This document shows positions 1-8,277 of a stretch of 64,000 nucleotides of DNA, piece after piece. Position 1 is the stretch's first letter. Each line of letters begins with the position of its first letter. A program made the translations under genes and the position numbers. The notes beneath the pieces were generated by a model that saw only the letters and a list, made by a program, of their open reading frames with translations, was not told the origin of the DNA and searched no databases. Source of the DNA: CAWGOF01 sp963824225 (GTDB lineage: Bacteria; Acidobacteriota; Polarisedimenticolia; Polarisedimenticolales; Polarisedimenticolaceae); the NCBI GenBank assembly GCA_963824225.1, contig CAWGOF010000003.1, positions 2,976,001-3,040,000 on the forward strand, written 5' to 3'.

Positions 1-434
1 CGTCCGCCGAGCAAGCCGCCGACGAGGCCGCCGATGTTCTTGCCTCCCGCGCGCGCGTTCTGGTTCACGATGTCCGGGACCAGGACGTAGTCCGCGGCCT
101 TCATCTGTCCCTTGCCGACGTTCGATCCGCCGCGCAGCTCGCCGCCCGACGCGAGGGCCCGTTCGTTCTGCGCCGCGGCCATACCTTTGCCGCGGTCGAC
201 GAGCGTGAAGCACTTCGACTCCGAGACGAACACCTTGATCAGCGCCTCGGGCGATTCGAGCTCGTACTGGCGCCACCAGTTGTTCTCGGGCTCGATGACC
301 GAGATCACGCCGAGCTTCTGGTCGCACAGCGGGATCGCCGGCGGCGGAGCCTCCTTGGCCTGGAGGCCTCCCAGAACGAACGGAGAGACGACCGCGCACA
401 GGACGGCACGGAGCTTCGAACTCATGCTGGACAT
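1..434 (-). CDS. CsgG/HfaB-like secreted protein, C-terminus cut by window edge
   Basis: About 144 residues are visible and the gene runs off the left edge. The N-terminus has a basic and hydrophobic export signal (KLRAVLCAVVSPFVLGG). The mature part carries 'FTLVDRGKGMAAAQNERALA', then a K-AADYVLVPDI stretch and a glycine-rich tail. This order (strand, LVDR, Ala/Gln-rich helix, ADYVL strand) is typical of CsgG/LpoB-type proteins of the outer membrane or periplasm. The start at 434 is preferred because a GGGGAGGG site lies seven bases upstream. An in-frame ATG at 425 is possible. Whether it forms a pore or is a lipoprotein activator cannot be judged from the fragment, and no lipobox cysteine is obvious at the signal end. 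Confidence 0.65.
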   Translation of the reverse strand, partial: MSSMSSKLRAVLCAVVSPFVLGGLQAKEAPPPAIPLCDQKLGVISVIEPENNWWRQYELESPEALIKVFVSESKCFTLVDRGKGMAAAQNERALASGGELRGGSNVGKGQMKAADYVLVPDIVNQNARAGGKNIGGLVGGLLGG

Positions 435-515
435 CGACGAACCCTCCCCGGAGGATGCGAACCGTTCGACCTAATGGGACGGAGGATCCGGGGAAACGTC
501 AGGCGGGTCGAGAGG

Positions 516-1313
516 TCAGACGAGAAGCACCGAGGCCAGCCGCCGCTGGTACGTGCGCGTCAGCTCGTGATCCGGGCCCAGAAGATGGAACACGGCGACC
601 GCGGCCCGGCGGGCGAGCTCGTCCCGGAACGCCCGGTCGGCTCCCACGGCGTCGACGAGGCTGTCGAGCGTCCGGTCGAGATCGTGGGCCGAGAGCGCGG
701 CCCGGGCCGCCGCGAGGTGCGGTGCGCTGCGCGTCGCCGCGGCGTCGGGGGTCTCGACGAGCTCGATCAGGCTCGAGATGTCGCCCGCGAGCTCGGCATC
801 GGCCGATGCCGGCAGGTCGCGCAGAAGCTCCTTGGCGCGTGCGGGATCGGTCGGCGCGAGCGCCTGCGCGAGCCGCAGCCGCGCCTCCGACAGGTCGGGG
901 TTCGCCTGCGCAAACGCATCGAGCTCGGGGACGACGGTCGCACCTTTCGATACCCAAGCGCGCGCGAGCGACGCGAGGCGCTCGAGCCGAACGTCGGGAA
1001 GGTGCGCGTCGAGCCAGCGCTCGACCTCCGGCTGCGGCAGAGCTCCGACGAAGCTGGCCACGATCCGCCCTTGATCGAACATGTGGACCGCCGGGATCCC
1101 GTGAACGCCGAGTCCCGCCGCGAGGTCGGCATGCTGGTCGACGTCGATCGGGACGAGCTCCCAGCGCCCGGCGGCCTGCGCGGCCAGCTCCTCGAGGACC
1201 GGCCCGAGGAGCCGGCACGGCGCGCACCATGGGGCCCAGAAGTCGACGACGACCGGAACGGCGCGGCTGCGCTCGATCACCGCGGCTTCGAAGTCGAACC
1301 GTTCCGCGCTCAC
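516..1313 (-). CDS. Thioredoxin-fold protein with C-terminal TPR-like region (YbbN/CnoX type)
   Basis: The 265-residue protein starts at a GTG whose GTGA overlaps the stop of the upstream aminotransferase, so the two are probably co-translated. Residues 1-110 are a thioredoxin domain with an active-site WCAPC and the cis-proline segment 'VHGIPAVHMF'. The remainder is helical and Ala/Leu/Arg-rich with repeated 'ARLRLAQAL' and 'ARAALSAHDLDRTLDSLVDAV' segments, as in the tetratricopeptide tail of YbbN/CnoX. No signal peptide is seen, so it is cytoplasmic. Known family members are holdases or co-chaperones that protect thiols under oxidative stress. Here that role is inferred from architecture. 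Confidence 0.85.
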   Translation of the reverse strand: MSAERFDFEAAVIERSRAVPVVVDFWAPWCAPCRLLGPVLEELAAQAAGRWELVPIDVDQHADLAAGLGVHGIPAVHMFDQGRIVASFVGALPQPEVERWLDAHLPDVRLERLASLARAWVSKGATVVPELDAFAQANPDLSEARLRLAQALAPTDPARAKELLRDLPASADAELAGDISSLIELVETPDAAATRSAPHLAAARAALSAHDLDRTLDSLVDAVGADRAFRDELARRAAVAVFHLLGPDHELTRTYQRRLASVLLV

Positions 1314-2533
1314 GCGTCCGCTCCACGAGCGAGGAGCTGGCGCAACGCGTCGCCCAGGACCTCGTACTCCTCGTCCCGATTGTAGGCCTGCGACGAGACG
1401 CGCAGCGTGCGCTCGGGCGGCGCGGGCCACGGGAACACCGGCGTCTCGATGCGATAGCGCTCGTACAGCTCGCTCTGCAGCGGGTCGAGCTCCATGATCG
1501 AGCGCTCGGCGGTCGAACGGCTCGGCGGGAGCGGTACGGCGACGAGCGAGCCGATCATCTCGTCCGGTGCCGGGGGCTCGATGCCCAGCGCCCGGCACAA
1601 CACGTCGCGCGCGACGAGCGCGCGCTCGCGGTTGCGGCGGCGCAGCTCGGCGAAGCCCCCGGGAAACAGGCCGTCGAGGAACCGGATCGCCGGCCCGACG
1701 CACAGCGGTGCGGTCGGGTCCATCGTGCCGGTCCAGCCGAACTCGAGCTGGAACCGCGCGCGGTCGGTGCGCGGCGACGTCGCGCCGTGGCTGATCACGA
1801 CCGGTCGGACCTGCGGCTGCAGGTCGCGGCGCACGTACAGGAACGCGGCGCCCTTCGGCGCGCACAGCCACTTGTGGCAGTTCCCCGTGTAGTACGCCGC
1901 ACCGATCCGTGGGACGTCGAGCGGCAGCATGCCCGCCGCATGCGCGCCGTCGACCAGCGTGTCGATGCCGCGCCCGGCGAGCTCGCGCACGATGCGCTCC
2001 ACCGGCAGCACGAGCCCGGTCTCGCTCGTCACGTGGTCGACCACGGCGAGACGCGTGCGCGGGGTGACGCGCTCGAGCACCGCCTCGACCACGCGCTCGG
2101 GCGCATCGAGCGGGAACGGCACGTGGGCCACGGCGACGCTCGCGCCGGCCCACGCCGCGGCGAAGTCGACCGCGTTGCGACACGCGCGGTAGGCATGATC
2201 GGTGGCCAGGATCTCGTCGTCGGGTGTCAGGCGCAGCGAGCGCACCACGGTGTTGACGCCCGTCGTCGCGTTGGGCACGAACACGACGTCGTGCGGGTCT
2301 GCACCGAGGAACCCCGCCAGATCGGCCCGCGCGGTGTCGAGCAGGCCTTCGAGGTCGCGGGCCAGGAACTGGACGGGCTGGCGCTCCATGCGCGCGCGCA
2401 GCCGCGCCTGGTGCTCGAGCACCGGGATCGGACACGCGCCGAACGAGCCGTGGTTCAGGAATCGAACGGCCGGGTCGAGCGTCCAGAACCGCCGAACGTC
2501 GTCGAATGCGCTCGCGTTCCGCATGGGCAGCAC
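1310..2533 (-). CDS. Class V PLP-dependent aminotransferase (isopenicillin-N epimerase-like)
   Basis: The 407-residue protein has the layout of the CefD-like branch of class V aminotransferases and cysteine desulfurases. It has 'FLNHGSFGACP' at the N-terminus, a substrate and cofactor region with 'DHVTSETG', the PLP-binding aspartate region 'LVDGAHAAGM', and the Schiff-base lysine in 'YTGNCHKWLCAPKG'. A C-terminal 'VSSQAYN' matches the family end. It shares a GTGA overlap with the downstream thioredoxin-fold gene. The exact substrate cannot be named. Epimerase, desulfurase and hercynylcysteine-lyase-like activities are all found in this fold. Confidence 0.85.
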   Translation of the reverse strand: MLPMRNASAFDDVRRFWTLDPAVRFLNHGSFGACPIPVLEHQARLRARMERQPVQFLARDLEGLLDTARADLAGFLGADPHDVVFVPNATTGVNTVVRSLRLTPDDEILATDHAYRACRNAVDFAAAWAGASVAVAHVPFPLDAPERVVEAVLERVTPRTRLAVVDHVTSETGLVLPVERIVRELAGRGIDTLVDGAHAAGMLPLDVPRIGAAYYTGNCHKWLCAPKGAAFLYVRRDLQPQVRPVVISHGATSPRTDRARFQLEFGWTGTMDPTAPLCVGPAIRFLDGLFPGGFAELRRRNRERALVARDVLCRALGIEPPAPDEMIGSLVAVPLPPSRSTAERSIMELDPLQSELYERYRIETPVFPWPAPPERTLRVSSQAYNRDEEYEVLGDALRQLLARGADA

Positions 2534-2621
2534 GTTACACCACGTCCTGTAAAAAGCGACCGCGCGCGAAACAATTCACCGTCCGAGACGTTCCAGAGAG
2601 TGGGGCTGAGCGAGGACGGAA

Positions 2622-3047
2622 ATGAACCGACGAAGCAAGCTCGGGTGGCTCGCGTCGATCGCCGCAACCTGCGGAGCAACGATCGCCAGCGCCGGAGATC
2701 TCGGGCGCTGCGAGACGGCGTACATCCGGGGCCTGCTCGTCCTGCCCGATGGCTCGTTGCATCAGGCGCGATCGGTGCAGGTGTGCCGCACGGTCGAGTA
2801 CTCGCCGGTCCTCGCGCTGCACAAGATCTCGATCGATGGACGTCCGATCGGCCTGTTCGTCGGCCGCGAGGCGCCGCTCGAGTCGGGGCGCGACGAGAAG
2901 CCGTACCTGCTGCTCGAGCGCGACGGGTCCGGTCGTCTCGAGCTGCGCGGCTACGCGGCGCACGGCAACCTGCACGACCTCGCGCCATCGGCGATCGAGA
3001 AGCCGACCGCCGTCCAGGCGACCTGGCACATCGTCGCTCGGAGCTGA
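2622..3047 (+). CDS. Small secreted protein of unknown function
   Basis: The 141-residue ORF begins with a clear Sec signal (RRSK, then LGWLASIAATCGATIASAG). The mature part is beta-rich with two cysteines (GRCETAY and QVCRTVEYS) spaced for a disulfide. I do not recognise a family. It stands alone, divergent from the aminotransferase and convergent with nrfA, separated from the latter by a strong inverted repeat. Codon use matches its neighbours, so it is probably a real gene. Confidence 0.6.
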   Translation: MNRRSKLGWLASIAATCGATIASAGDLGRCETAYIRGLLVLPDGSLHQARSVQVCRTVEYSPVLALHKISIDGRPIGLFVGREAPLESGRDEKPYLLLERDGSGRLELRGYAAHGNLHDLAPSAIEKPTAVQATWHIVARS

Positions 3048-3059
3048 CCTCCCCCAAGC

Positions 3060-3115
3060 CCCCGGTCGGCCGCGCGGTTCCCCCACGTCCCCCCACACCG
3101 CGCGTCCGATCGGGG
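3060..3115. terminator. Bidirectional terminator-like inverted repeat between convergent genes
   Basis: Arms at 3060-3078 and 3097-3115 pair over 19 positions with two non-Watson-Crick positions, around an 18-base C-rich loop. The hairpin lies exactly in the gap between the convergent secreted protein gene and nrfA. It lacks a clean U-tract, so its efficiency is unknown. Confidence 0.55.
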
Positions 3116-3123
3116 GGTTCTCG

Positions 3124-4482
3124 TCAGCGGTCGCGCAGAGCGATCTGACCGCGGCGGGCGTAGTCCACGCTCCGCCCGAGCACGCGCAGCGCTTCCTGAT
3201 CGGCGTGGAACCCCATCGAGTTCTCGGCTTCGATGAAGTCGAGCAGGAACTGCGCGCGGCGCTGGAAGTCCCGCGGACCCGCGAGCTGGGCCTCGGTCGC
3301 GCCGGCCTGCGCCGCCGCGCGCACGTCCGCGGTCAGCTCGATGACGGCATCGAGCGCGACGTTGCGCATCTCGAGCGTGCGGGTCTGGATCGTCTCGACG
3401 CGGGCCCGTAGCTCGTCCTCGTCGGCCTTGTGGCACGTCTGGCACGCGCGGTTGACGTTCAGGAGCGGGCTCTGCACGTGATGGTCGCTGATCTTGAGCG
3501 CGCCCACCCGCTCGTACGCCATGTGACAGTCGGCGCAGGCCACGCCGTTGCGGGCGTGGATCCCCTGGTTCCACATCTCGAACTCCGGGTGCTGGGCCTT
3601 GAGCACGGGCGCGCCCGACTCGGCGTGCGTCCAGTCCTTGTGTCCCACCTCGTCGTAGTACGCGAGGATCTCGTCGGCTCGCAGGCCGTTGGCCCACGGG
3701 TAGACCAGGCGCTTCTCCGGCCCGCGGAAGTAGTACTCCACGTGGCACTGCCCGCACACGAAGCTGCGCATCTCCTGGCGCGTCGCGTCCTCGTTCGCGT
3801 CGTAGTCCGCAACGCCCTGGGACGCCTTGTACGCCCGCATGCCCTCGAGGAACGCCGGGCGCGTGACGCGCAGGGCCATCGTGCGCGGATCGTGGCAGTC
3901 GATGCACGCGACCGGATGGTCGACCAGCGCGCGCGCTTCGGCGTACGGCATGCCGTTGATGCGCTCGAATCCGCGCAGCGCATCGCCGTCGCCTGCGCGG
4001 CGGTAGGCGACGACCATCGACGCGTGGCAGTGCACGCACGTCCCGGGCTGCTTCGTCGCCTGCTGCCGCTCGGTGAACGTCTGGTCGTCGAGCATGAACG
4101 CGTGCCCGCGCTCCTCGCGGAAATCGACGGCAAACGCGTAACCCGCCCACAGGGTCACGAGACGCGGGTCCTCCTCGAGACGCGACTGCGCGACGACCGT
4201 CCGCGGATCGGCGGCGGTCGGCGTGCGCGGCACCGCCTCCGATCCGCCGTAGCGCGTTCGGCGCTGGTCGACGGTCCGCCGGTAGCCGTCGTACTGCAGC
4301 GGGAAGTTCTTGCCCCACACCTCGGGATCGACGGTCTCGTCGCTCAGCTCGACGACGCGGAAGAACGGGTTCTGGCCCTCGTGCTTGCGCTCGAGGATGT
4401 TGACGAGCAACGCGGTCGCCGCGGCGGCGGCGGCCGCGGAGACGACACCGACCATGACGACCGTGCGAACGAGCGGGCTCAT
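3124..4482 (-). CDS. nrfA: Cytochrome c nitrite reductase catalytic subunit NrfA
   Basis: The 452-residue protein has an N-terminal signal-anchor (residues 5-28) and five haem c motifs: C149-VHC-H153, CIDCH (193), CGQCH (243), CADCH (316) and CQTCH (347). 'CGQCHVEYYF' and the later 'QHPEFEMWNQGIHARNGVACADCH' context are diagnostic of NrfA, which reduces nitrite to ammonium with six electrons in the periplasm. The first, catalytic haem site is CXXCH rather than the classical CXXCK, so the usual lysine ligand is absent. The start has an AGGAGG site six bases upstream and overlaps the stop of nrfH (ATGA). A calcium site cannot be verified by eye. Confidence 0.93.
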   Translation of the reverse strand: MSPLVRTVVMVGVVSAAAAAAATALLVNILERKHEGQNPFFRVVELSDETVDPEVWGKNFPLQYDGYRRTVDQRRTRYGGSEAVPRTPTAADPRTVVAQSRLEEDPRLVTLWAGYAFAVDFREERGHAFMLDDQTFTERQQATKQPGTCVHCHASMVVAYRRAGDGDALRGFERINGMPYAEARALVDHPVACIDCHDPRTMALRVTRPAFLEGMRAYKASQGVADYDANEDATRQEMRSFVCGQCHVEYYFRGPEKRLVYPWANGLRADEILAYYDEVGHKDWTHAESGAPVLKAQHPEFEMWNQGIHARNGVACADCHMAYERVGALKISDHHVQSPLLNVNRACQTCHKADEDELRARVETIQTRTLEMRNVALDAVIELTADVRAAAQAGATEAQLAGPRDFQRRAQFLLDFIEAENSMGFHADQEALRVLGRSVDYARRGQIALRDR

Positions 4483-4997
4483 GGTGTGCCTCCTGTCTTC
4501 GGGCGTGGCGTCGTTCCGACGGCCGCCGTCGTTCCGACGGCCGCCAGCGCGAGGTGGCCGACCCCCGGATGACAGTGCAGGCACGACAGCGCATCGGGCC
4601 CGCGGTGCGGGCCGTCGATCTGCGCCGTCAGGGCGGCGTGGCAGTGCCGGCACGTGCCCTCGGTGATCCGCCGGTTGCGCTCGGTGATGCGGATCGGCTC
4701 GGGGAAATCGCCGGTCGTGAACGCGTAGGAATGGAAGAAGCCGTTGACCATCTTGGTCGTGTACTTGCCGATCCAGTCGTGGGGCGCGTGACAGTCGTTG
4801 CACACGGCGACCGCCCGGTGCGTCGACTTGACCCACGCGTCGAACTGCCCGTTCATGACGTGGCAGTTGGCGCAGGCCCGCGGGTCGCTCGTCAGATACG
4901 ACGCCCCGCGGGCGTAGAGGAACGTGAAGCCCGCGACGCCCGCGGCGATGCCGACGAGCGCGCCGACCATCGCCCCGACCCACGTCGCGCCGCGCAT
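4479..4997 (-). CDS. nrfH: Membrane-anchored tetrahaem quinol dehydrogenase NrfH
   Basis: The 172-residue NapC/NirT-family protein has one transmembrane anchor (residues 8-28) and four haem c motifs: CANCH (42), CNDCH (66), CRHCH (116) and CLHCH (139). The first is followed by VMNGQFDAW, as in NrfH. It passes electrons from menaquinol to NrfA, whose gene it overlaps by four bases. The tail carries a tandem AAVGTT duplication encoded by an 18-base direct repeat near 4512-4546, which looks like recent slippage. The start codon lies nine bases after a perfect TATAAT with no Shine-Dalgarno sequence, suggesting a leaderless transcript. Confidence 0.93.
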   Translation of the reverse strand: MRGATWVGAMVGALVGIAAGVAGFTFLYARGASYLTSDPRACANCHVMNGQFDAWVKSTHRAVAVCNDCHAPHDWIGKYTTKMVNGFFHSYAFTTGDFPEPIRITERNRRITEGTCRHCHAALTAQIDGPHRGPDALSCLHCHPGVGHLALAAVGTTAAVGTTPRPKTGGTP

Positions 4998-5006
4998 GAG
5001 TCGCGG

Positions 5007-5012
5007 ATTATA
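5007..5012 (-). promoter_or_regulatory. -10 box TATAAT for nrfHA
   Basis: A perfect TATAAT on the minus strand ends nine bases before the nrfH ATG. No clear -35 is visible and the upstream DNA is shared with the divergent porin promoter. The geometry predicts transcription starting at or next to the start codon. Confidence 0.55.
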
Positions 5013-5027
5013 GACCGGTCGCTCGTG

Positions 5028-5033
5028 TATGCT
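5028..5033 (+). promoter_or_regulatory. -10 box TATGCT for the porin gene
   Basis: TATGCT lies nine bases before the porin ATG at 5043 with no Shine-Dalgarno sequence between. Together with the nrfH box it makes a compact 45-base divergent promoter. Confidence 0.45.
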
Positions 5034-5042
5034 CCGGCGGCG

Positions 5043-6248
5043 ATGCGTCCCATGCTCGTGCTGACTCTGGCGGCGCTCTCGGCGAGGCCGATCCTCGGCG
5101 CCGAGACGCAGAGCCTCGGCGCCGCGGTACGCGACGGCCGTGTCCTCGCCGCGCTGCGCTACCGCTACGAGCAGGTGGACCAGATCGGCTTCGACGAGGA
5201 CGGCGAGGCGTCGACGCTGCGCACCGCGCTGGGGTACGAGACCGCGGAGTGGAAGCGCCTGCGCCTGCTCGTCGAGTTCGAGGACACGACCGACCTGGGC
5301 CTCGCGGACGCGCACGCGAACGGGGCAGCGGGCGATCTGGACAACGGGGTCACCGATCGACCGCTGATCGCCGACCCCGAGGACACCGAGCTCAACCAGG
5401 CGCTCCTGCACGTCGCCGCCTCGCCGCGCGTGGGCGTCGTCGTCGGGCGCGAGGAGCTGAACGTGAGCGACGAGCGATTCGTCGGCGCGTCGGCCTGGCG
5501 CCAGAACCACGAGACGCTCGATCTCGTGCGCGTGGCGTACGAGACGGACGACGGTCCGAGCGGGACGTACGCGTACCTCGACGGCGCGAATCGCGTGACC
5601 GGAGAGCGCAAGCCGCTCGGCGGGCACGTCCTGTTCGCGCGCGTGCCTTTCGGCCGCGCGTTCGCGGTCCGCGGGACCGCGCTGTGGCTCGACTACGACC
5701 GGGCGGCCGACGCCAATCTCTCGAGCCGGACGTTCACCGTCGGGGCGAGCTACACGCGGCCCGTCGGGTCCTGGACCCTGGCGCTCGATGCCGAGATCGG
5801 CCGGCAGAGCGATGCGGGGGACAACCCGACGTCGTTCGACGAGCCGTACCGCCGGGCGACGATCGAGGGCCGCCGCGGTACGCTGACCTTCGGAGCAGGG
5901 TACGAGCTGCTCGGCGGGGACGGTGTCGCTGCGCTCCAGACGCCCTTGGCCACCCTGCACAAGTGGAACGGATGGGTCGACAAGTTCTTGACGACTCCGG
6001 CCGCGGGCCTCGAGGACGCGTGGATCTCGGTTGCCGGGAGCGCCGGTCCCGTCCGTTTTACCTGCGTGTTCCACGACTTCGGCGCGGACGAGGCCGGCGG
6101 GGGATCGTACGGCACGGAGTGGAACCTCGAGGTCCAATACACCGCACCGTGGAAGCAGAAGGTCGCGCTCACCGCCGGGCGCTACGACGCCGACACGTTC
6201 GCCACCGACACGACGAAGCTCTGGCTCTGGACGTCGTGGGCCCTGTGA
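5043..6248 (+). CDS. Outer-membrane beta-barrel porin, alginate-export (AlgE-like) family
   Basis: The 401-residue protein has a Sec signal (residues 1-20), then alternating amphipathic strands. The mature N-terminus 'LAALRYRYEQVDQ' and a late 'LHKWNGWVDKFLTTPAAGLED' region are characteristic of bacterial alginate-export-family porins. The final strand ends in an aromatic/leucine residue (WLWTSWAL), as for BAM substrates. It is divergent from nrfHA with a 45-base shared promoter, so a role in admitting a small anionic substrate such as nitrite is possible. That is inference only; the family name does not prove alginate transport. Confidence 0.8.
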   Translation: MRPMLVLTLAALSARPILGAETQSLGAAVRDGRVLAALRYRYEQVDQIGFDEDGEASTLRTALGYETAEWKRLRLLVEFEDTTDLGLADAHANGAAGDLDNGVTDRPLIADPEDTELNQALLHVAASPRVGVVVGREELNVSDERFVGASAWRQNHETLDLVRVAYETDDGPSGTYAYLDGANRVTGERKPLGGHVLFARVPFGRAFAVRGTALWLDYDRAADANLSSRTFTVGASYTRPVGSWTLALDAEIGRQSDAGDNPTSFDEPYRRATIEGRRGTLTFGAGYELLGGDGVAALQTPLATLHKWNGWVDKFLTTPAAGLEDAWISVAGSAGPVRFTCVFHDFGADEAGGGSYGTEWNLEVQYTAPWKQKVALTAGRYDADTFATDTTKLWLWTSWAL

Positions 6249-6264
6249 GGGGAGCAGCCGCGTG

Positions 6265-6987
6265 ATGCGCGACGCGCGTCAGATCATCGCGCTCGGCGGC
6301 GGCGGCTTCTCGATGGAGCCGCACAACCTGGCGCTCGACCGGTACGTGCTGGCCCAGGCCCGGTGCCCCGAGCCGAGCGTGGCGTTCTTGCCCACCGCCA
6401 GCGGCGACGCCGACGACTACGTCGCCCGGTTCTACGACGCCTACTCTCGGCTGCCCTGTCGGCCGTCGCACGTGCCGCTGTTTCGCCGGACGCCCGACCT
6501 GCGCGAGCAACTCATGAGCCAGGACGTGCTCTACGTCGGAGGCGGAAACACGCGCAGCATGCTCGCGGTGTGGCGCGAATGGTCGATGCCCGAGCTCCTG
6601 CACCAGGCGTGGAGCGCCGGGACGGTGCTCGCCGGGATCAGCGCCGGCGCGATCTGCTGGTTCGAGCACGGCGTCACGGACTCGCACGCCGGTCGGCTCA
6701 CGGTCCTGCCCGGACTCGGGTTTCTGCCCGGGAGCTGTTGCCCGCACTACGACGGCGAGCCCGAGCGCCGGCCGGGCTATCGTCGGCTGCTCGGCGAGCG
6801 GCAGATCCCGAGCGGCGTGGGGATCGACGACGGAGTGGCGGTGCATTTCCGCGGTACCGAGATCCAGGCGGTCGTCGCTTCGCGGCCCGGGGCCGCGGCC
6901 TATCGCGTCGCGCTCGTGGACCACACGCTGCGCGAGGACGCTCTTCCGGTCCGGGTGCTGCGGCCCGACCCCGAGGGCCCGACCTGA
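6265..6987 (+). CDS. Peptidase S51 family protein (dipeptidase E-like)
   Basis: The 240-residue cytoplasmic protein has the S51 fold signatures: 'IIALGGGGF' at the start, 'LYVGGGNT' in the middle and the nucleophile elbow 'GISAGAICW' with the catalytic serine. A late 'GIDDGVAVHF' matches alpha-aspartyl dipeptidases. Cyanophycinase is the main alternative but is usually longer. The ATG at 6265 follows a GAGGGGAG site. The stop overlaps the next start (TGATG), placing it first in the nine-gene run that ends at 13514. Confidence 0.85.
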   Translation: MRDARQIIALGGGGFSMEPHNLALDRYVLAQARCPEPSVAFLPTASGDADDYVARFYDAYSRLPCRPSHVPLFRRTPDLREQLMSQDVLYVGGGNTRSMLAVWREWSMPELLHQAWSAGTVLAGISAGAICWFEHGVTDSHAGRLTVLPGLGFLPGSCCPHYDGEPERRPGYRRLLGERQIPSGVGIDDGVAVHFRGTEIQAVVASRPGAAAYRVALVDHTLREDALPVRVLRPDPEGPT

Positions 6988-8258
6988 TGGACCTCGACCT
7001 GCGCACGCTCGGCGACTTCGCGACCGCGCTGTCGATCGGTGCGCTGATCGGCATCGAGCGTGAGAAGCGCGCCGTGGCCGAGCAGGAAGCGGGGATCGGC
7101 GGCGTCCGGACCTTCATCTTGATTGCCGGGCTCGGGGCGCTCGCCGGCTGGCTCGCCCGGGAGCACCAGGCGCCGTGGCTCGTGGGCGTCGCGCTCGTCG
7201 TCGTCGGGGCCACCGTCGTCGCGGGCTACGTGCTCGCCGCGCGGCACCGTCCGGAGTCGCTCGGCCTGACGACCGAGGTCGCGGCGCTCGTCGTGTGCCT
7301 GCTCGCGGCGACCGTGTTGCTCGGCGAGCGTGGGCTCGCCGTGGCGCTGGGCGTCGTCACCGCGGCGGTGCTCGCGTACAAGGATCCGCTCCATGGCGTC
7401 GTGGCCCGCCTGGGCTGGGACGACGTCTTCGCCGGCGTGCGCCTGCTGCTGGCCACGTTCGTGATCCTGCCGCTCCTGCCCGACCGGCCCGTCGACCCGT
7501 GGGGCGCGCTGAACCCGCGCTCGCTGTGGGTCCTCGTGCTGCTGATCTCGAGCCTGTCGCTCGTGGGCTACGTCGCCACGCGCTCGCTCGGCACGCGCCG
7601 CGGGACGCTCGCGACCGGTCTCGCCGGCGGGATGGTCTCGTCGACCGCGGTGACGCTCGCATTCGCCCGCCAGAGCCGCGAGCAGCATGGCGCGTGGGTC
7701 GGGCCGGCGCTCGCCGCGGGGATCCTGCTCGCGTGGAGCGTGATGTTCGTCCGCGTCCTGATCGAGGTGCTGGTGGTCAACGCGGCGCTCGTCCGGCCGC
7801 TCGTGCCGCCGCTCGCCGGGCTCGGCGTCGTCTCGGGTATCAGCGCGTGGGTCCTGTTCCGGCGTGGCGCACACGGTGGTGCGCCGTCCCGGGAGGAGGT
7901 CCCGGTTCGCAACCCGTTCCGCTTGACCCAGGCGGCCAAGTTCGCCGCGTTCTTCGCCCTCGTGCTGCTCGTGGTCGAGGGCGTGAAACGGTATGCTCCG
8001 GGCGAGGGGTTCTACGTCGTGGCCGCACTCGCCGGTCTGACCGACGTCGACGCGATCACGCTGTCGATGGCCGAGTACGCGAAGTCCGGGGGGGCCGCGC
8101 AGGTCGCCGTCGATTCGATCGTCATCGCCGCGCTCACGAACACGCTGGTCAAGACCGGCATGGTCGTCGCTCTCGGCGGCCCCGAGCTGCGCCGCACGCT
8201 CGTCCTGTGCGCCGCGGGCCTCCTGGCGTTCGGCGTCGCGATGATCGTCCTGTTCTGA
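6987..8258 (+). CDS. MgtC/SapB family membrane protein with DUF4010 region
   Basis: The 423-residue integral membrane protein has 11-12 predicted hydrophobic helices. The N-terminal 130 residues contain the MgtC signature (ALSIGALIGIEREKRA, GGVRTFILIAG and AVLAYKDPLHG). The C-terminal half is the DUF4010-type membrane domain, with 'GLAGGMVSSTAVTLAFARQS' and 'GLTDVDAITLSMAEYA', the latter with conserved acidic residues inside the membrane. The family is linked to Mg2+ limitation responses and possibly transport; the substrate is unproven. It overlaps the preceding peptidase gene. Confidence 0.85.
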   Translation: MDLDLRTLGDFATALSIGALIGIEREKRAVAEQEAGIGGVRTFILIAGLGALAGWLAREHQAPWLVGVALVVVGATVVAGYVLAARHRPESLGLTTEVAALVVCLLAATVLLGERGLAVALGVVTAAVLAYKDPLHGVVARLGWDDVFAGVRLLLATFVILPLLPDRPVDPWGALNPRSLWVLVLLISSLSLVGYVATRSLGTRRGTLATGLAGGMVSSTAVTLAFARQSREQHGAWVGPALAAGILLAWSVMFVRVLIEVLVVNAALVRPLVPPLAGLGVVSGISAWVLFRRGAHGGAPSREEVPVRNPFRLTQAAKFAAFFALVLLVVEGVKRYAPGEGFYVVAALAGLTDVDAITLSMAEYAKSGGAAQVAVDSIVIAALTNTLVKTGMVVALGGPELRRTLVLCAAGLLAFGVAMIVLF

Positions 8259-8277
8259 GAGCCTGCGGAGACCGACG

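Noticed and set aside
455..3148. An 897-codon plus-strand frame over the thioredoxin and aminotransferase genes
   Set aside because: Composition is Arg/Ala/Pro shadow. The minus-strand genes have active-site motifs and a coupling overlap.
4512..4546. Tandem 18-base units in the nrfH tail as a start of a CRISPR-like or VNTR array
   Set aside because: Only two units, inside coding sequence and without spacers; a simple slippage duplication.
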